From contig JABXIA010000027.1 of NCBI GenBank assembly GCA_013373325.1, positions 1 to 40,133 of the forward strand: DNA of 40,133 nucleotides, read 5' to 3'. Under the pieces are notes generated by a model that made no database searches, had not been told where the DNA came from, and saw only the letters and a program-made list of their open reading frames with translations. Of the stretch, positions 8,674 to 16,933 are shown piece after piece. Positions within the stretch are counted from its first letter, which is position 1. Each line of letters begins with the position of its first letter. A program made the translations under genes and the position numbers. This DNA is from Paracoccaceae bacterium. Its GTDB lineage: Bacteria > Pseudomonadota > Alphaproteobacteria > Rhodobacterales > Rhodobacteraceae.

Positions 8674-9447
8674 TCAGGACAAACGAGCCAGTTCCGATGC
8701 AGCCCTTTGCAATTCTGGCAGGAACTCCATCAGCTCCTGCAGGCTTCGGCGTTGAGCCGGAGCATGGACTGATAGTGTTGCAATCAGCCGGTTGCGAGCG
8801 TCTTGTACTGGGACCGCCACGGCGACCATTCCAGCAATGAATTCCTCATCATCAGTAGAGTAGCCGAGGCTGGAAATGGCCGTCAGTTCCGCACTGAGTT
8901 TATCAGGGTCGGTGCAGGTTTTTGGGGTAACCGCCTCCAGTTTCCGAGCCCGAAGCACCGCGTCAAGGGTGTTTGCATTCAGTGTCGATAGGTACATCTT
9001 TCCACTGGCGGTGCAGTGGAAAGGAACCTGAGTGCCAACAGGCAGCTGAATACGCAGCGGCCATTTGGTTTCCACCCGGTCCAGATAGATCATCCCTTCG
9101 CGGTCCGGCGTGGCGAGGTTGCAGGTCTCGCCCAGCTCCTCGGCCACGCTCTTTAGAATACTCAGGCGGGCGGTGCGCAGGTGCTCCGACGACATGGTGT
9201 TCAGCGCCAGCTTTCGCAGCCGCGGGCCAGGCCCGTAAGCCCTTCCATCAAGGTCGCGCTGCAGGAAGCCTTCGGCCTCAGCTGTCTGCATCAGCCGGTG
9301 CACAGTAGGCTTGGGCAAGCCCATGGCCTCTATCATCTCTGCCGGCTTCACCGCAACACCGCGGCGGACAACCTCCTCCAGCAGCACCAGCAGGCGCAGG
9401 TTGGTGGGGATTTGCCCTTCTTTCTTTTCCGGCGCATCCGCTGCCAT
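8674..9447 (-). CDS. IclR-family transcriptional regulator
   Basis: A 257-residue regulator: winged helix-turn-helix near residues 15-75 (AEMIEAMGLPKPTVHRLMQ is the recognition region) and an IclR effector-binding domain (about 85-250) with the signature region GYSTDDEEFIAGMVAVAVPV. It starts at the ATG at 9447, just past the stop of the TRAP large permease and preceded by GAGG; an in-frame upstream codon at 9489 lies inside the permease and is less likely. As the last gene of the TRAP operon it probably senses the transported compound or its metabolite and controls the operon and the divergent GMC oxidoreductase. The ligand is unknown. Confidence 0.88.
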   Translation of the reverse strand: MAADAPEKKEGQIPTNLRLLVLLEEVVRRGVAVKPAEMIEAMGLPKPTVHRLMQTAEAEGFLQRDLDGRAYGPGPRLRKLALNTMSSEHLRTARLSILKSVAEELGETCNLATPDREGMIYLDRVETKWPLRIQLPVGTQVPFHCTASGKMYLSTLNANTLDAVLRARKLEAVTPKTCTDPDKLSAELTAISSLGYSTDDEEFIAGMVAVAVPVQDARNRLIATLSVHAPAQRRSLQELMEFLPELQRAASELARLS

Positions 9448-9460
9448 CGCCGCCTCATCG

Positions 9461-10819
9461 CTACTTGTTGGGCAGCAGCACCAGCGCAAAGTCAGGAACC
9501 AGGGAGACCAGAACCCAGACCCCGATCAGGGCTGCAAGGTAAGGAACCGTATAGCGGAGCAAGCGGAAATACGGAACACCGGTCACACCGGATGCGACGT
9601 AGAGGTTCAGTCCATAAGGCGGAGTGATGAAGCCGATAGAAGCACCAACCAGGAAGATCACCGAAAAGTGGATCGGATCGACCCCGACAGAGGCTGCGAT
9701 GGGGGCCAGGATCGGCGCCAGGATGATGGTCACCGGCAGGCTTTCCAGCACCATGCCAGAGAAGAACACGATGACCATCGAGGTGAACAGCACTGCATGG
9801 TAGCCGCCCATGGAGGTGACGAACCCGCCGATCGCCTGCTGTGCGCCGAGGAGCGACAGAATCTGCTGCATCACCACCGAAATTGCGATCAGAGGTGCCA
9901 GGATGCCGGTGATCTGGGCCGAGCGCACCACGATGCCGGGGATCTGCGGGATGGTGAAGCCTTCGACCACCAGCATTTCGGCAAAGGATTTCTCTTCCCA
10001 TGTCTTGCCACTGCGGGCGCCGGTGATTTTTGTCACTCCCCAGGACAGCACGCCTGCGATGACGCAGAAACCAACGGTGACGCCCGCCGCTTCAGTGGGG
10101 GAAAATTTGCCAGTGTAGATGCCCCACAGCACCAGCCCGATGGCAAAGAAGCCGAGCCAGGCACCGAAGGCGGTTTTGAGGACGCGATTCAGCTGCAGGG
10201 GAATCAGAAAGCCCCAGCCGTTGCGTCGGCAGATGATCCAGCAGGCCAGTTGCATGCCGATCACCATCATTGCGCCAGGCAGGATGCCGGCCACGAACAG
10301 GTCGGAGATCGGCAGATTCATCAGGAAACCGTAGACGATAAAGATGATAGACGGCGGAATGATGATGCCGACAGTGCCGCCCGCGGCGGCGGTGGCGGCA
10401 GAGAAGCGTTCGTCATAGCCGCCTTTGACCATTTCGGGGTGCAGCATTGAACCGATGGTGGCAGTGGTTGCCGAGTTGGAGCCTGAAATGGCGGCAAACA
10501 GCCCGCAGGCGCCGAGTGAGGCCATCGCCAGGCCGCCACGCATCCAGCCAAGGCAAGCATAGGCAAAATCGGACAGGCGCCGGGCAATGCCGGACTGGTT
10601 GATCAGGTCGCCAGTCAGGATGAACAGCGGCATCGCAAGCAGGGCAAAGCCCTTGTTGAATACATTGAGAAGCTCGGCGCCCATGTTATCGAGCGTCAGA
10701 CCCAGCACGAAGGAGCAGCCGATCACCCAATAGCCGATCACCAGCAGCACCGGCACCCCGAGCATGAACAGGAAGGTGACCCCAATCGAAATCAGCGTGA
10801 CCCAGGTTCCCGTATCCAT
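9461..10819 (-). CDS. TRAP transporter large permease (DctM family)
   Basis: A 452-residue, very hydrophobic inner-membrane protein with about a dozen membrane segments. Recognisable DctM stretches include a GVPVLLVIGY N-terminal helix, PLFILTGDLI, SGSNSATTATIGSMLHPEM and IPPSIIFIVYG, and near the end FITPPYGLNLYVASG. It forms the sodium-coupled translocation channel of a tripartite ATP-independent periplasmic transporter, together with the small permease and binding protein encoded upstream. Its ATG overlaps the stop codon of the small permease (TGATG); an in-frame GTG one codon earlier is an alternative start. Family assignment is secure; the substrate is not known. Confidence 0.93.
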   Translation of the reverse strand: MDTGTWVTLISIGVTFLFMLGVPVLLVIGYWVIGCSFVLGLTLDNMGAELLNVFNKGFALLAMPLFILTGDLINQSGIARRLSDFAYACLGWMRGGLAMASLGACGLFAAISGSNSATTATIGSMLHPEMVKGGYDERFSAATAAAGGTVGIIIPPSIIFIVYGFLMNLPISDLFVAGILPGAMMVIGMQLACWIICRRNGWGFLIPLQLNRVLKTAFGAWLGFFAIGLVLWGIYTGKFSPTEAAGVTVGFCVIAGVLSWGVTKITGARSGKTWEEKSFAEMLVVEGFTIPQIPGIVVRSAQITGILAPLIAISVVMQQILSLLGAQQAIGGFVTSMGGYHAVLFTSMVIVFFSGMVLESLPVTIILAPILAPIAASVGVDPIHFSVIFLVGASIGFITPPYGLNLYVASGVTGVPYFRLLRYTVPYLAALIGVWVLVSLVPDFALVLLPNK

Positions 10820-11487
10820 CACACGTCTCCTCCGATCACGGCCTGTTTGATGAGCGGCGCGCCGCTGCGGTAGTTGCGGATGTCGTCGGCCAGGTTTTCA
10901 AAAACCCGGGCGATCATCAGGACAAAGGACATCGGAGCGGTGATCAGGAACCACCATTGCAGCACGCTGTCGGTGCCCAGTACGATCTGGAAGTTGGAGG
11001 CCGACAGCGCGGTCAGCCGGGAGGTGGTGACAAAAACTATCACCGCAAAGCCGAACCACAGGACCGCATCCAGGGCAAGGCAGCCCATCTGCGCCCAGCG
11101 GGGCATGACGGTGCGGAATTCCGAGAAGCTGAGATGGGTCCGCAGCCGCACGTTAAAGGCGGCGCCGAACCAGGCCATGATCATGAATAGCAGCGGTGGA
11201 ATGGTGGTGGACCAAGGCTGCTGGTTCTTGAACACGAAGCGGTCAATCACTCCCCAGAAAATGATGAAGGCAATGGCCAGATAGCTCCATACCATAATGG
11301 TGCGTTCTAGATGCCGGTCCAACAGCGGCACCAGCCGGTAGAGCAGCATCACCAAGAGGCCGCCAAGCGCGGCGGCCGCAGTGCCCAGCACCCAGGTGGC
11401 ATTGCTTTCCAAAGCATTGCGGATTTCCCAGCTGTCTTGCGATGCAAACGCGCTGAAAATGGCGGCGATATCCGGCCAAAGCTGCAT
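10819..11487 (-). CDS. TRAP transporter small permease (DctQ family)
   Basis: A 222-residue integral membrane protein with four or five hydrophobic helices, including ALGGLLVMLLYRLVPLLDR and SYLAIAFIIFWGVIDRFVF, and a DctQ-like motif region with RTHLSFSEFRTVMP. In TRAP systems the small subunit assembles with the large permease and is needed for transport. It starts at an ATG preceded by GGGGAGGA and ends overlapping the large permease start. Between it and the binding-protein gene lie 103 bases with two tandem hairpins, which would let the binding protein be made in excess. Confidence 0.9.
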   Translation of the reverse strand: MQLWPDIAAIFSAFASQDSWEIRNALESNATWVLGTAAAALGGLLVMLLYRLVPLLDRHLERTIMVWSYLAIAFIIFWGVIDRFVFKNQQPWSTTIPPLLFMIMAWFGAAFNVRLRTHLSFSEFRTVMPRWAQMGCLALDAVLWFGFAVIVFVTTSRLTALSASNFQIVLGTDSVLQWWFLITAPMSFVLMIARVFENLADDIRNYRSGAPLIKQAVIGGDV

Positions 11488-11505
11488 ATTTTCCTCCCCT
11501 CAGTT

Positions 11506-11566
11506 CCCGGCAGCCAGACAGGCCTGCCGGGGCCAGCAAGGCCGGCGCGTGCCTCTTGCGCCGGCC
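11506..11566 (-). promoter_or_regulatory. Two tandem RNA hairpins between TRAP binding protein and permease genes
   Basis: Hairpin one pairs 11506-11513 (CCCGGCAG) with 11524-11531 (CTGCCGGG). Hairpin two pairs 11540-11548 (GGCCGGCGC) with 11558-11566 (GCGCCGGCC), a nine-pair, all-GC stem. Neither is followed by a U-tract, so they look like 3'-end-stabilising or partial-processing elements rather than full terminators. Such structures in binding-protein transporter operons commonly raise the ratio of binding protein to permease. Confidence 0.6.
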
Positions 11567-11590
11567 CTCTGCTCGCAGTTCAGCCCGCTG

Positions 11591-12823
11591 TCAGCCTTTC
11601 CACCAGCGGCGCGGCTCCACGTTTTCGGGTTTCATGTCCTTTTCGACTTCGCGCGCGATGGTGTAGATTTCCTGATAGGTGTCGATGCCTCCGGCCCATT
11701 TGTTCAGGCGATCGCGCCATTGTTCCCACAGCTGCGGCTGGAACTCGGGTGAGCACATTTCCTCAGCCATGCGAATTTCACTGTCCGGCAGGAAGGCCGC
11801 GCGCACGCCGTGTTCCGCAAACACCGTGCCCGGGAGCTGCGGGTCAGAGAAGCCGACGGTCTTGACCAGCGCGGCCTCATTTGCGGCCTGAACATGGGCC
11901 TGTGCCCAATAGGCGCTCTCCATCACCGCGTCCTGCAGATAGCCTTCGAGGCCGTCGAAGACCTTGGCCGACATCGAGGTGTGCTCGGTGCCGCAGAAGA
12001 ACTTGAGATCGACCGACTGCGAGACCACGGGCGCCATGTTGGCATAGGCCACCGCGGAGGCCCAGGTTTCAGCGCCATCGATCAGGCCCTGCTTCAGCCC
12101 GTCAAGGGTCTCTTCCCAGGCCACCGGCACCGGGTTCAGGTTCAGCGCGTTCATCGCGATCCGGCCCAGTTGGGTGCCGGTGACGCGGTTCTTAGTGCCG
12201 AATAGCTGCTCCAGCTTGGTGATGGTGGGCTGGTCCTTGTATTTCAGGCCCAGCTGGATGCCGCGCAGTTCGCAGTGGCTGAACAGAAACTTCAGCCCGT
12301 GGCGCTTCTCCAGCGGGTCGCGCAGGATCTCCTGGCTCTTCGGGTTATAGAGGAAATGGTACTGGGACGCGCGGCTGGGGAACATGAAGGCATAGTCCAG
12401 CACGTTCAGGTATGGTGCGCCGCCGGCCGAGTTCTGGGTCGAAGCGGCGTAGATGTCGACGATGCCCTGCTGGGTTTTCTCAACGCAGGACAGCTGGCCG
12501 CAAATCTGGTTGTCACCGATGAACTCTATACGGATTTCACCGTCGGTACGGGCCTCGAGGTCGCGGGCGAACTCCAGCGCGCCTGCCCGCTCGATCAGAA
12601 GATTGCGCGCGTTGAAGCCGGAAGCGCCGAACTTCAGCGTGTGCTTGGCGGGCTTGGTGTAGCGCTTCTCATATGTCGATTCCGCAGCCGAGGCGAGATT
12701 CGCCAGGCTCATCGCGCCCCCGAAGCCGCCCGCCGCCAGCAGGGTCGAGCTCATCCCGTAAGTCCCTGCCACACGGAACAGATCCCGCCGCGAAATGCGG
12801 CTCAGTTTATTAGTCAGCCCCAT
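11591..12823 (-). CDS. TRAP transporter substrate-binding protein (DctP family)
   Basis: A 410-residue periplasmic solute-binding protein. It opens with a twin-arginine signal (SRRDLF, Arg12-Arg13) followed by a Gly/Ala-rich hydrophobic stretch to about residue 45, so it is probably exported folded by Tat. The mature part has DctP-type features: the alternating strands and helices of a type II-like binding fold, and the segment GTQLGRIAMNALNLNPVPVAWEETLDGLKQGLIDGAETW, around which the carboxylate-binding arginine of TRAP SBPs usually lies. The ATG at 12823 is chosen over one seven codons upstream because GGGAGGA precedes it. Substrate is not determinable here; most DctP proteins bind organic acids. 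Confidence 0.9.
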   Translation of the reverse strand: MGLTNKLSRISRRDLFRVAGTYGMSSTLLAAGGFGGAMSLANLASAAESTYEKRYTKPAKHTLKFGASGFNARNLLIERAGALEFARDLEARTDGEIRIEFIGDNQICGQLSCVEKTQQGIVDIYAASTQNSAGGAPYLNVLDYAFMFPSRASQYHFLYNPKSQEILRDPLEKRHGLKFLFSHCELRGIQLGLKYKDQPTITKLEQLFGTKNRVTGTQLGRIAMNALNLNPVPVAWEETLDGLKQGLIDGAETWASAVAYANMAPVVSQSVDLKFFCGTEHTSMSAKVFDGLEGYLQDAVMESAYWAQAHVQAANEAALVKTVGFSDPQLPGTVFAEHGVRAAFLPDSEIRMAEEMCSPEFQPQLWEQWRDRLNKWAGGIDTYQEIYTIAREVEKDMKPENVEPRRWWKG

Positions 12824-12892
12824 AATTTTCCTCCCTAAGATCAATTATTGAGACGCTTCGTATCAAAAAACGCTAGACCAATTTGCACATCC

Positions 12893-12900
12893 TGTATACA
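12893..12900. promoter_or_regulatory. TGTATACA palindrome in divergent TRAP/GMC intergenic region
   Basis: The 104-base region between the binding-protein start (12823) and the oxidoreductase start (12928) is AT-rich and contains the perfect palindrome TGTATACA. This is a plausible half of an operator for the IclR regulator encoded at the end of the TRAP operon, or part of a promoter for either gene. Only the symmetry and the divergent position are seen; no clean -35/-10 pair could be assigned. Confidence 0.3.
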
Positions 12901-12927
12901 AGTTTTTTCATCGAGGGATCGGGAGGG

Positions 12928-14529
12928 ATGGATTTGGACGCGGATTTCATCGTCATCGGCGCTGGGTCTTCCGGCTGTGTTGTCGCCAATCGGCTAAGTG
13001 CAAACCCGCAAAACAAGGTGGTTCTGCTGGAAGCCGGAGGACGTGACACGAATCCCTGGATTCATATTCCGGTCGGCTATTTCAAAACCATGCACAACCC
13101 GGCAGTGGACTGGTGCTACAGGACTGAACCGGATCCGGGCCTCAATGGCCGCTCTATTGATTGGCCGCGAGGCAAGGTTTTAGGAGGGTCTTCCTCGTTG
13201 AACGGACTATTATATGTCCGCGGCCAAAAGGAGGATTACGACCGTTGGCGCCAGATGGGCAACAAAGGCTGGGGTTGGAAAGATGTTTTGCCTCTCTTTA
13301 AGCGCTCCGAAGACCAAGAGCGCGGCGCAGATGAATTCCATGGAACTGGCGGACCGCTGGCAGTCTCAAACATGCGCATCCAACGCCCAATCTGTGACGC
13401 TTGGGTGGCTGCCGCACAGGAAGCGGGATACCCGTTCAACCCCGATTACAACGGGGCGGAGCAAGAAGGCGTCGGCTACTTCCAGCTCACCACCCGCAAC
13501 GGTCGGCGATGCAGTGCGGCAGTCGCCTTCCTTAAGCCTGCGCGGAACCGGCCTAATCTTCAGATCATCACAAATGCCCTCGTCGAAAAGGTAAATCTGG
13601 ACGGGCGCCGGGTGACAGGCGTCAGCTATCTGGACAAAGCAGGCCAGCGCCACACTATTAAGGCCCGCAGGGAAGTGATACTGTCCGGCGGCGCTATCAA
13701 TTCGCCGCAAACCTTGATGCTGTCAGGTATCGGCCCGGCTGACCAGTTGCAGACCAATGGTATCGAACCACTTGTCGATCTGCCCGGTGTGGGCCAAGGG
13801 CTGCAGGACCATCTGCAGGCAAGACTTGTCTACAAATGCAATGAGCCGACGCTCAACGATGAGGTCCGCAGCATGTTCAACCAAGCCCGGATCGCCTTGA
13901 AGTACGCGCTGTTCCGGGCAGGACCGATGACCATGGCGGCGAGCCTCGCAACCGGGTTCATGAAAACCCGGCCTGATGTGGAAACACCCGACATCCAGTT
14001 CCATGTGCAGCCCTGGTCGGCAGACAGTCCTGGCGAAGGGGTACATCCATTCTCCGCCTTCACGATGTCAGTTTGCCAGCTGCGCCCCGAAAGCCGGGGC
14101 GAAATCCGGCTGAACGGACCGGCCCCCAGGACCTACCCCAAAATCATTCCGAACTACCTATCCGCCGAGACCGACTGCCGGACAATCGTCGACGGCATCA
14201 ATATCGCCCGGCGCATTGCCCGGCATAATCCTTTGGCATCCAAGATAGCCGAGGAATTCCGCCCCAGCGCTGACCTGGAAATGGAAGATTACGAAGGAAC
14301 ACTGGATTGGGCGCGCAGCAACTCGGTTTCAATTTATCACCCCACTGGCACCTGCAAGATGGGAGCGGGGAGGAATGCAGTGGTAGATGAAAAGCTGCGC
14401 GTTCACGGCGTCGAGGGGCTGCGTGTTGCCGATTGCTCCATCATGCCGGAAATCGTCTCCGGCAACACCAACGCACCCGCGATCATGATTGGGGAAAAGG
14501 TGAGTGATCTGGTTGCCAAAACTGGTTAA
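12928..14529 (+). CDS. GMC-family FAD-dependent oxidoreductase (choline dehydrogenase-like)
   Basis: A 533-residue flavoprotein. It begins with the FAD-binding beta-alpha-beta motif IGAGSSG (Gly11, Gly13, Gly16), carries GMC signature 1 (GKVLGGSSSLNGLLYVRG) and signature 2 (SGGAINSPQTLMLSGIGP), and ends with the catalytic His of SIYHPTGTCKMG and the Asn of SGNTNAPAIMIGE. GMC enzymes oxidise alcohols to aldehydes, in bacteria usually feeding electrons to a quinone. The ATG at 12928 is chosen over an in-frame TTG 45 bases upstream: GAGGGA lies nine bases before it and the FAD motif begins at once. It is divergent from the TRAP operon, so it probably oxidises the imported compound; choline itself is not implied. 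Confidence 0.9.
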   Translation: MDLDADFIVIGAGSSGCVVANRLSANPQNKVVLLEAGGRDTNPWIHIPVGYFKTMHNPAVDWCYRTEPDPGLNGRSIDWPRGKVLGGSSSLNGLLYVRGQKEDYDRWRQMGNKGWGWKDVLPLFKRSEDQERGADEFHGTGGPLAVSNMRIQRPICDAWVAAAQEAGYPFNPDYNGAEQEGVGYFQLTTRNGRRCSAAVAFLKPARNRPNLQIITNALVEKVNLDGRRVTGVSYLDKAGQRHTIKARREVILSGGAINSPQTLMLSGIGPADQLQTNGIEPLVDLPGVGQGLQDHLQARLVYKCNEPTLNDEVRSMFNQARIALKYALFRAGPMTMAASLATGFMKTRPDVETPDIQFHVQPWSADSPGEGVHPFSAFTMSVCQLRPESRGEIRLNGPAPRTYPKIIPNYLSAETDCRTIVDGINIARRIARHNPLASKIAEEFRPSADLEMEDYEGTLDWARSNSVSIYHPTGTCKMGAGRNAVVDEKLRVHGVEGLRVADCSIMPEIVSGNTNAPAIMIGEKVSDLVAKTG

Positions 14530-14586
14530 ACCATTATGAGAGCGAATACTTAGGGTTCTGGTAAAGCTGAGAAAGCAGAGGCACGC

Positions 14587-16140
14587 TTAACGTACCCAGA
14601 CCTCTACCCTCCGATTGATCTGGCGGCCCCAATCGCTATCATCGCAGGCCATCGGCAAGACTTCACCAAAACCCTCAGTCCGAATCTTCACGCGGCTGAC
14701 GTCTGCGGTTTCCGCAGCCTTGATCACCGCGTCACGCACAGCGGCAGCCCGCTTCATCGCGATCTGCCGGTTGCCATCGGCCGGGCCGACCCCGTCGGAA
14801 AACCCCGCGAACACAAGCTCCTGAGCATCGAACTCGCCTGCTTCGAGCGCCCGGGCCAATTGTTCGATGTTGCTGCGGGATTGGGCGTCAGGGCGCGAAG
14901 ATCCCGGCTCGAACCGAAACGTGGCTGTTAATCTCCGCATCCCTCCCAGCGCGGTCACCAGCCGCTGCAATTCAGCCAGGCCCGCCTTCTGGTCTGCCGC
15001 CAGAATAGCATTGGACAGGCGGTTCCCCTGGCGGCTCACCGGGATTAGTTCCGGGGCCTGATCGACAAAACCAGCACGGCGTATCACTGCCTGCGCAGCG
15101 GGTCCGCGCACATAAGCCAGGAAGTCGCGCGCGACTTTGGGCAGGCGCCGGGCCGGCAAGTATAGAAACATCGGCACGGTCAACGGGTAGTCCTCGGTCT
15201 TCACCGCCTGCCGGCTGGCCTGCAGCGAAAAGCCGCACGGCCCTGAAAGGGTCAGGACCCGTGCTGCACCTCTCTCTGCGTAGCTGGCTATGCCGATGGC
15301 AAAAGGATCAATTAAAACCCGCCTGACCAAGGTGCTGCTGCGGTCATGACGGTTGATCTTGGACGTAAAACCTGCGCCGGATGGCGCCATCAGTTTATCT
15401 TCGACGGCTTGCGAGAGACCGGAACCGGACACAGGCATGTGTATGGAAATGGGAGCATTCGGACCGCCAAGCGCCTGCCAGTTGCTGATCCGGCCGGACA
15501 GGATACCTGCCAATTGGGGCAAGGTAATCTCACGCACGGGGTTGGCCGGCGCTACAACCGGAACAAAGGCGTCCAGCGCCAGGATGCGACTGCGCCCGCT
15601 CCCGGTTAAATCTCCCAAACCTGCGGCCCGTGCGGCCTTTCTTTCCAGAACGCGGATCTCCCGCGTTGCCATCGCAACGTCCGCCTCATCCGCGACAAGT
15701 GCTGCGAACCCAGCGTCTGTATTACTGATTGCAAAAGTAAACCGTGCAGCCGATCTCTGCCCTCGCAGCAAGACATGACTGAAGTTTCCATCAGGCAGTG
15801 GCTCCCGGCGCGTTTGATAACCGTTGCGCAACGCAAAGCCTTCGATCAGGGCTGGCAACAGAACCTCAGACATTGCGGAAGACCCAGCAAACGTGATCTC
15901 TGCCACAAAGGCAGACAGGCTGGGGCACCCCGGCCCATCGCAAGTCACACCCGATCCATCCACTGTGAGTTCGCCGAATTGAGTTTGCACCCTGTAGAAT
16001 TCGCCATCAAATCCCAGAAGCGTGCCGGTAATCTCGACTGCGCCATCCCGAGAAGACAGGGTGACATCCTGAGCTGCAAGACCGCGTGCCAGGACTGTCA
16101 GAAAAAGTGCGGCACAAACGGCCGCACGCAAGAAGGTCAT
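14587..16140 (-). CDS. Phosphate-binding-protein-like (PstS-type) domain fused to OmpA C-terminal domain
   Basis: A 517-residue exported protein: signal peptide (about 1-23, cleavage near LAAQ); a small N-terminal domain with two strand pairs and a Cys pair (CDGPGC, about residues 68-73); a PstS-like type II periplasmic binding domain (about 80-365) with FAGSSAMSEVLLPAL, VALATREI-like and GRISNWQALGGPNAPI segments; and an OmpA/MotB peptidoglycan-binding domain (about 400-517) with FAGFSDGVG, NRQIAMKRAAAVRD and the terminal GRQINRRVEVWVR. Known family members combine ligand binding with cell-wall anchoring. The ligand could be phosphate or another oxyanion. There is no Pst transporter nearby. 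It ends convergently with the GMC gene 57 bases away. Confidence 0.85.
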   Translation of the reverse strand: MTFLRAAVCAALFLTVLARGLAAQDVTLSSRDGAVEITGTLLGFDGEFYRVQTQFGELTVDGSGVTCDGPGCPSLSAFVAEITFAGSSAMSEVLLPALIEGFALRNGYQTRREPLPDGNFSHVLLRGQRSAARFTFAISNTDAGFAALVADEADVAMATREIRVLERKAARAAGLGDLTGSGRSRILALDAFVPVVAPANPVREITLPQLAGILSGRISNWQALGGPNAPISIHMPVSGSGLSQAVEDKLMAPSGAGFTSKINRHDRSSTLVRRVLIDPFAIGIASYAERGAARVLTLSGPCGFSLQASRQAVKTEDYPLTVPMFLYLPARRLPKVARDFLAYVRGPAAQAVIRRAGFVDQAPELIPVSRQGNRLSNAILAADQKAGLAELQRLVTALGGMRRLTATFRFEPGSSRPDAQSRSNIEQLARALEAGEFDAQELVFAGFSDGVGPADGNRQIAMKRAAAVRDAVIKAAETADVSRVKIRTEGFGEVLPMACDDSDWGRQINRRVEVWVR

Positions 16141-16164
16141 GTGGATACCTGAAGTTACCGCAAA

Positions 16165-16652
16165 TCAGTTGGCGGCAATCTTCAGGCCTTCGAGCAGATT
16201 ATTCAACACCAGAAACACAGCAGTTCGTGTAAAGGCCGGTACAAGAGAGTCGTAGCGCCCGGTGCCATTCAGGGAAACAGTGAAGATCATCCCGCTGTGA
16301 TGCACTGTTAGACGCTCGTGCGGACGGCACGGGGCTTCAACGGACAGCTTAACCATCGCCTTAGGAGCTGCTTAGGCAGTAGCCGTCGTCAGGCAGGCGG
16401 GTTCAGGCACTGGTTCTGCCCTTGGCATGTGAACCCGGTCAGAAACCGGGCCGGAAAGTGCAGTAGCCAGAGAGATCTTCTCGATCCTTAGGTTGCCGTT
16501 CCCCGGATCCGCAGAGGTTTCAGCATCCGCCACATGCGGCTGGACGGATCTGCTGGTCCCCAGCGTGTTTCGGATGCCTGCATGTAGACCCCGGTTTCCA
16601 AGGCACCTGCAAGCGTCAACACACCCGTGAGCACTACCTGTTTGGTCAGCAT
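16165..16652 (-). pseudogene. Decayed gene: frameshift, in-frame stop and probable internal deletion
   Basis: A good start (ATG at 16652 after AGGAGGG) opens a signal-peptide-like N-terminus, MLTKQVVLTGVLTLAG, but its frame ends at a TAA at 16488. A second frame takes over with coherent protein-like text (for example NLRIEKISLATALSGP), then a TAA at 16372-16374, after which the same frame goes on through KLSVEAPCRPHERLTVHHSG to LVLNNLLEGLKIAAN and its stop at 16165. The Cys/His-rich middle and the C-terminus read like parts of one larger exported protein with the part between missing. The original function is not identified. I am confident of the two-frame coding signal, less so of the deletion. 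Confidence 0.65.
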
Positions 16653-16738
16653 GAAGCCCTCCTGAGACAGACTGCTAGTGACAGCCTTGTCTACAAAGAG
16701 GACCAGTTTATGGCCTTAAACAGAAGAGAACCCGGCAA

Positions 16739-16760
16739 ATTCTCAATCTCCGTTGAGAAT
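16739..16760. promoter_or_regulatory. 22-base perfect palindrome upstream of pseudogene (LysR-box-like)
   Basis: ATTCTCAA and TTGAGAAT form 8-base inverted arms around a 6-base spacer (TCTCCG), 87 bases upstream of the pseudogene start. The T-N11-A spacing inside it resembles LysR-type operator boxes. It probably controlled the now-broken gene. The rest of 16653-16933 holds no gene that I can see and no clear terminator for secA. Confidence 0.45.
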
Positions 16761-16933
16761 ATGGAAGCGAATTAAGGAAATTCGCCGAGGCGGCGACTAC
16801 AGGTTTTGAACTACGCAATACCTTCAACTCCAGCGCTGCGCATAACACAGCGACCAGGGAGAACTGTCTAGGCTAAGTATCCTGCGACGCAATCTGCCAA
16901 GATCACGGGAGCCCCGCAGGAACTAAAGGTCAA

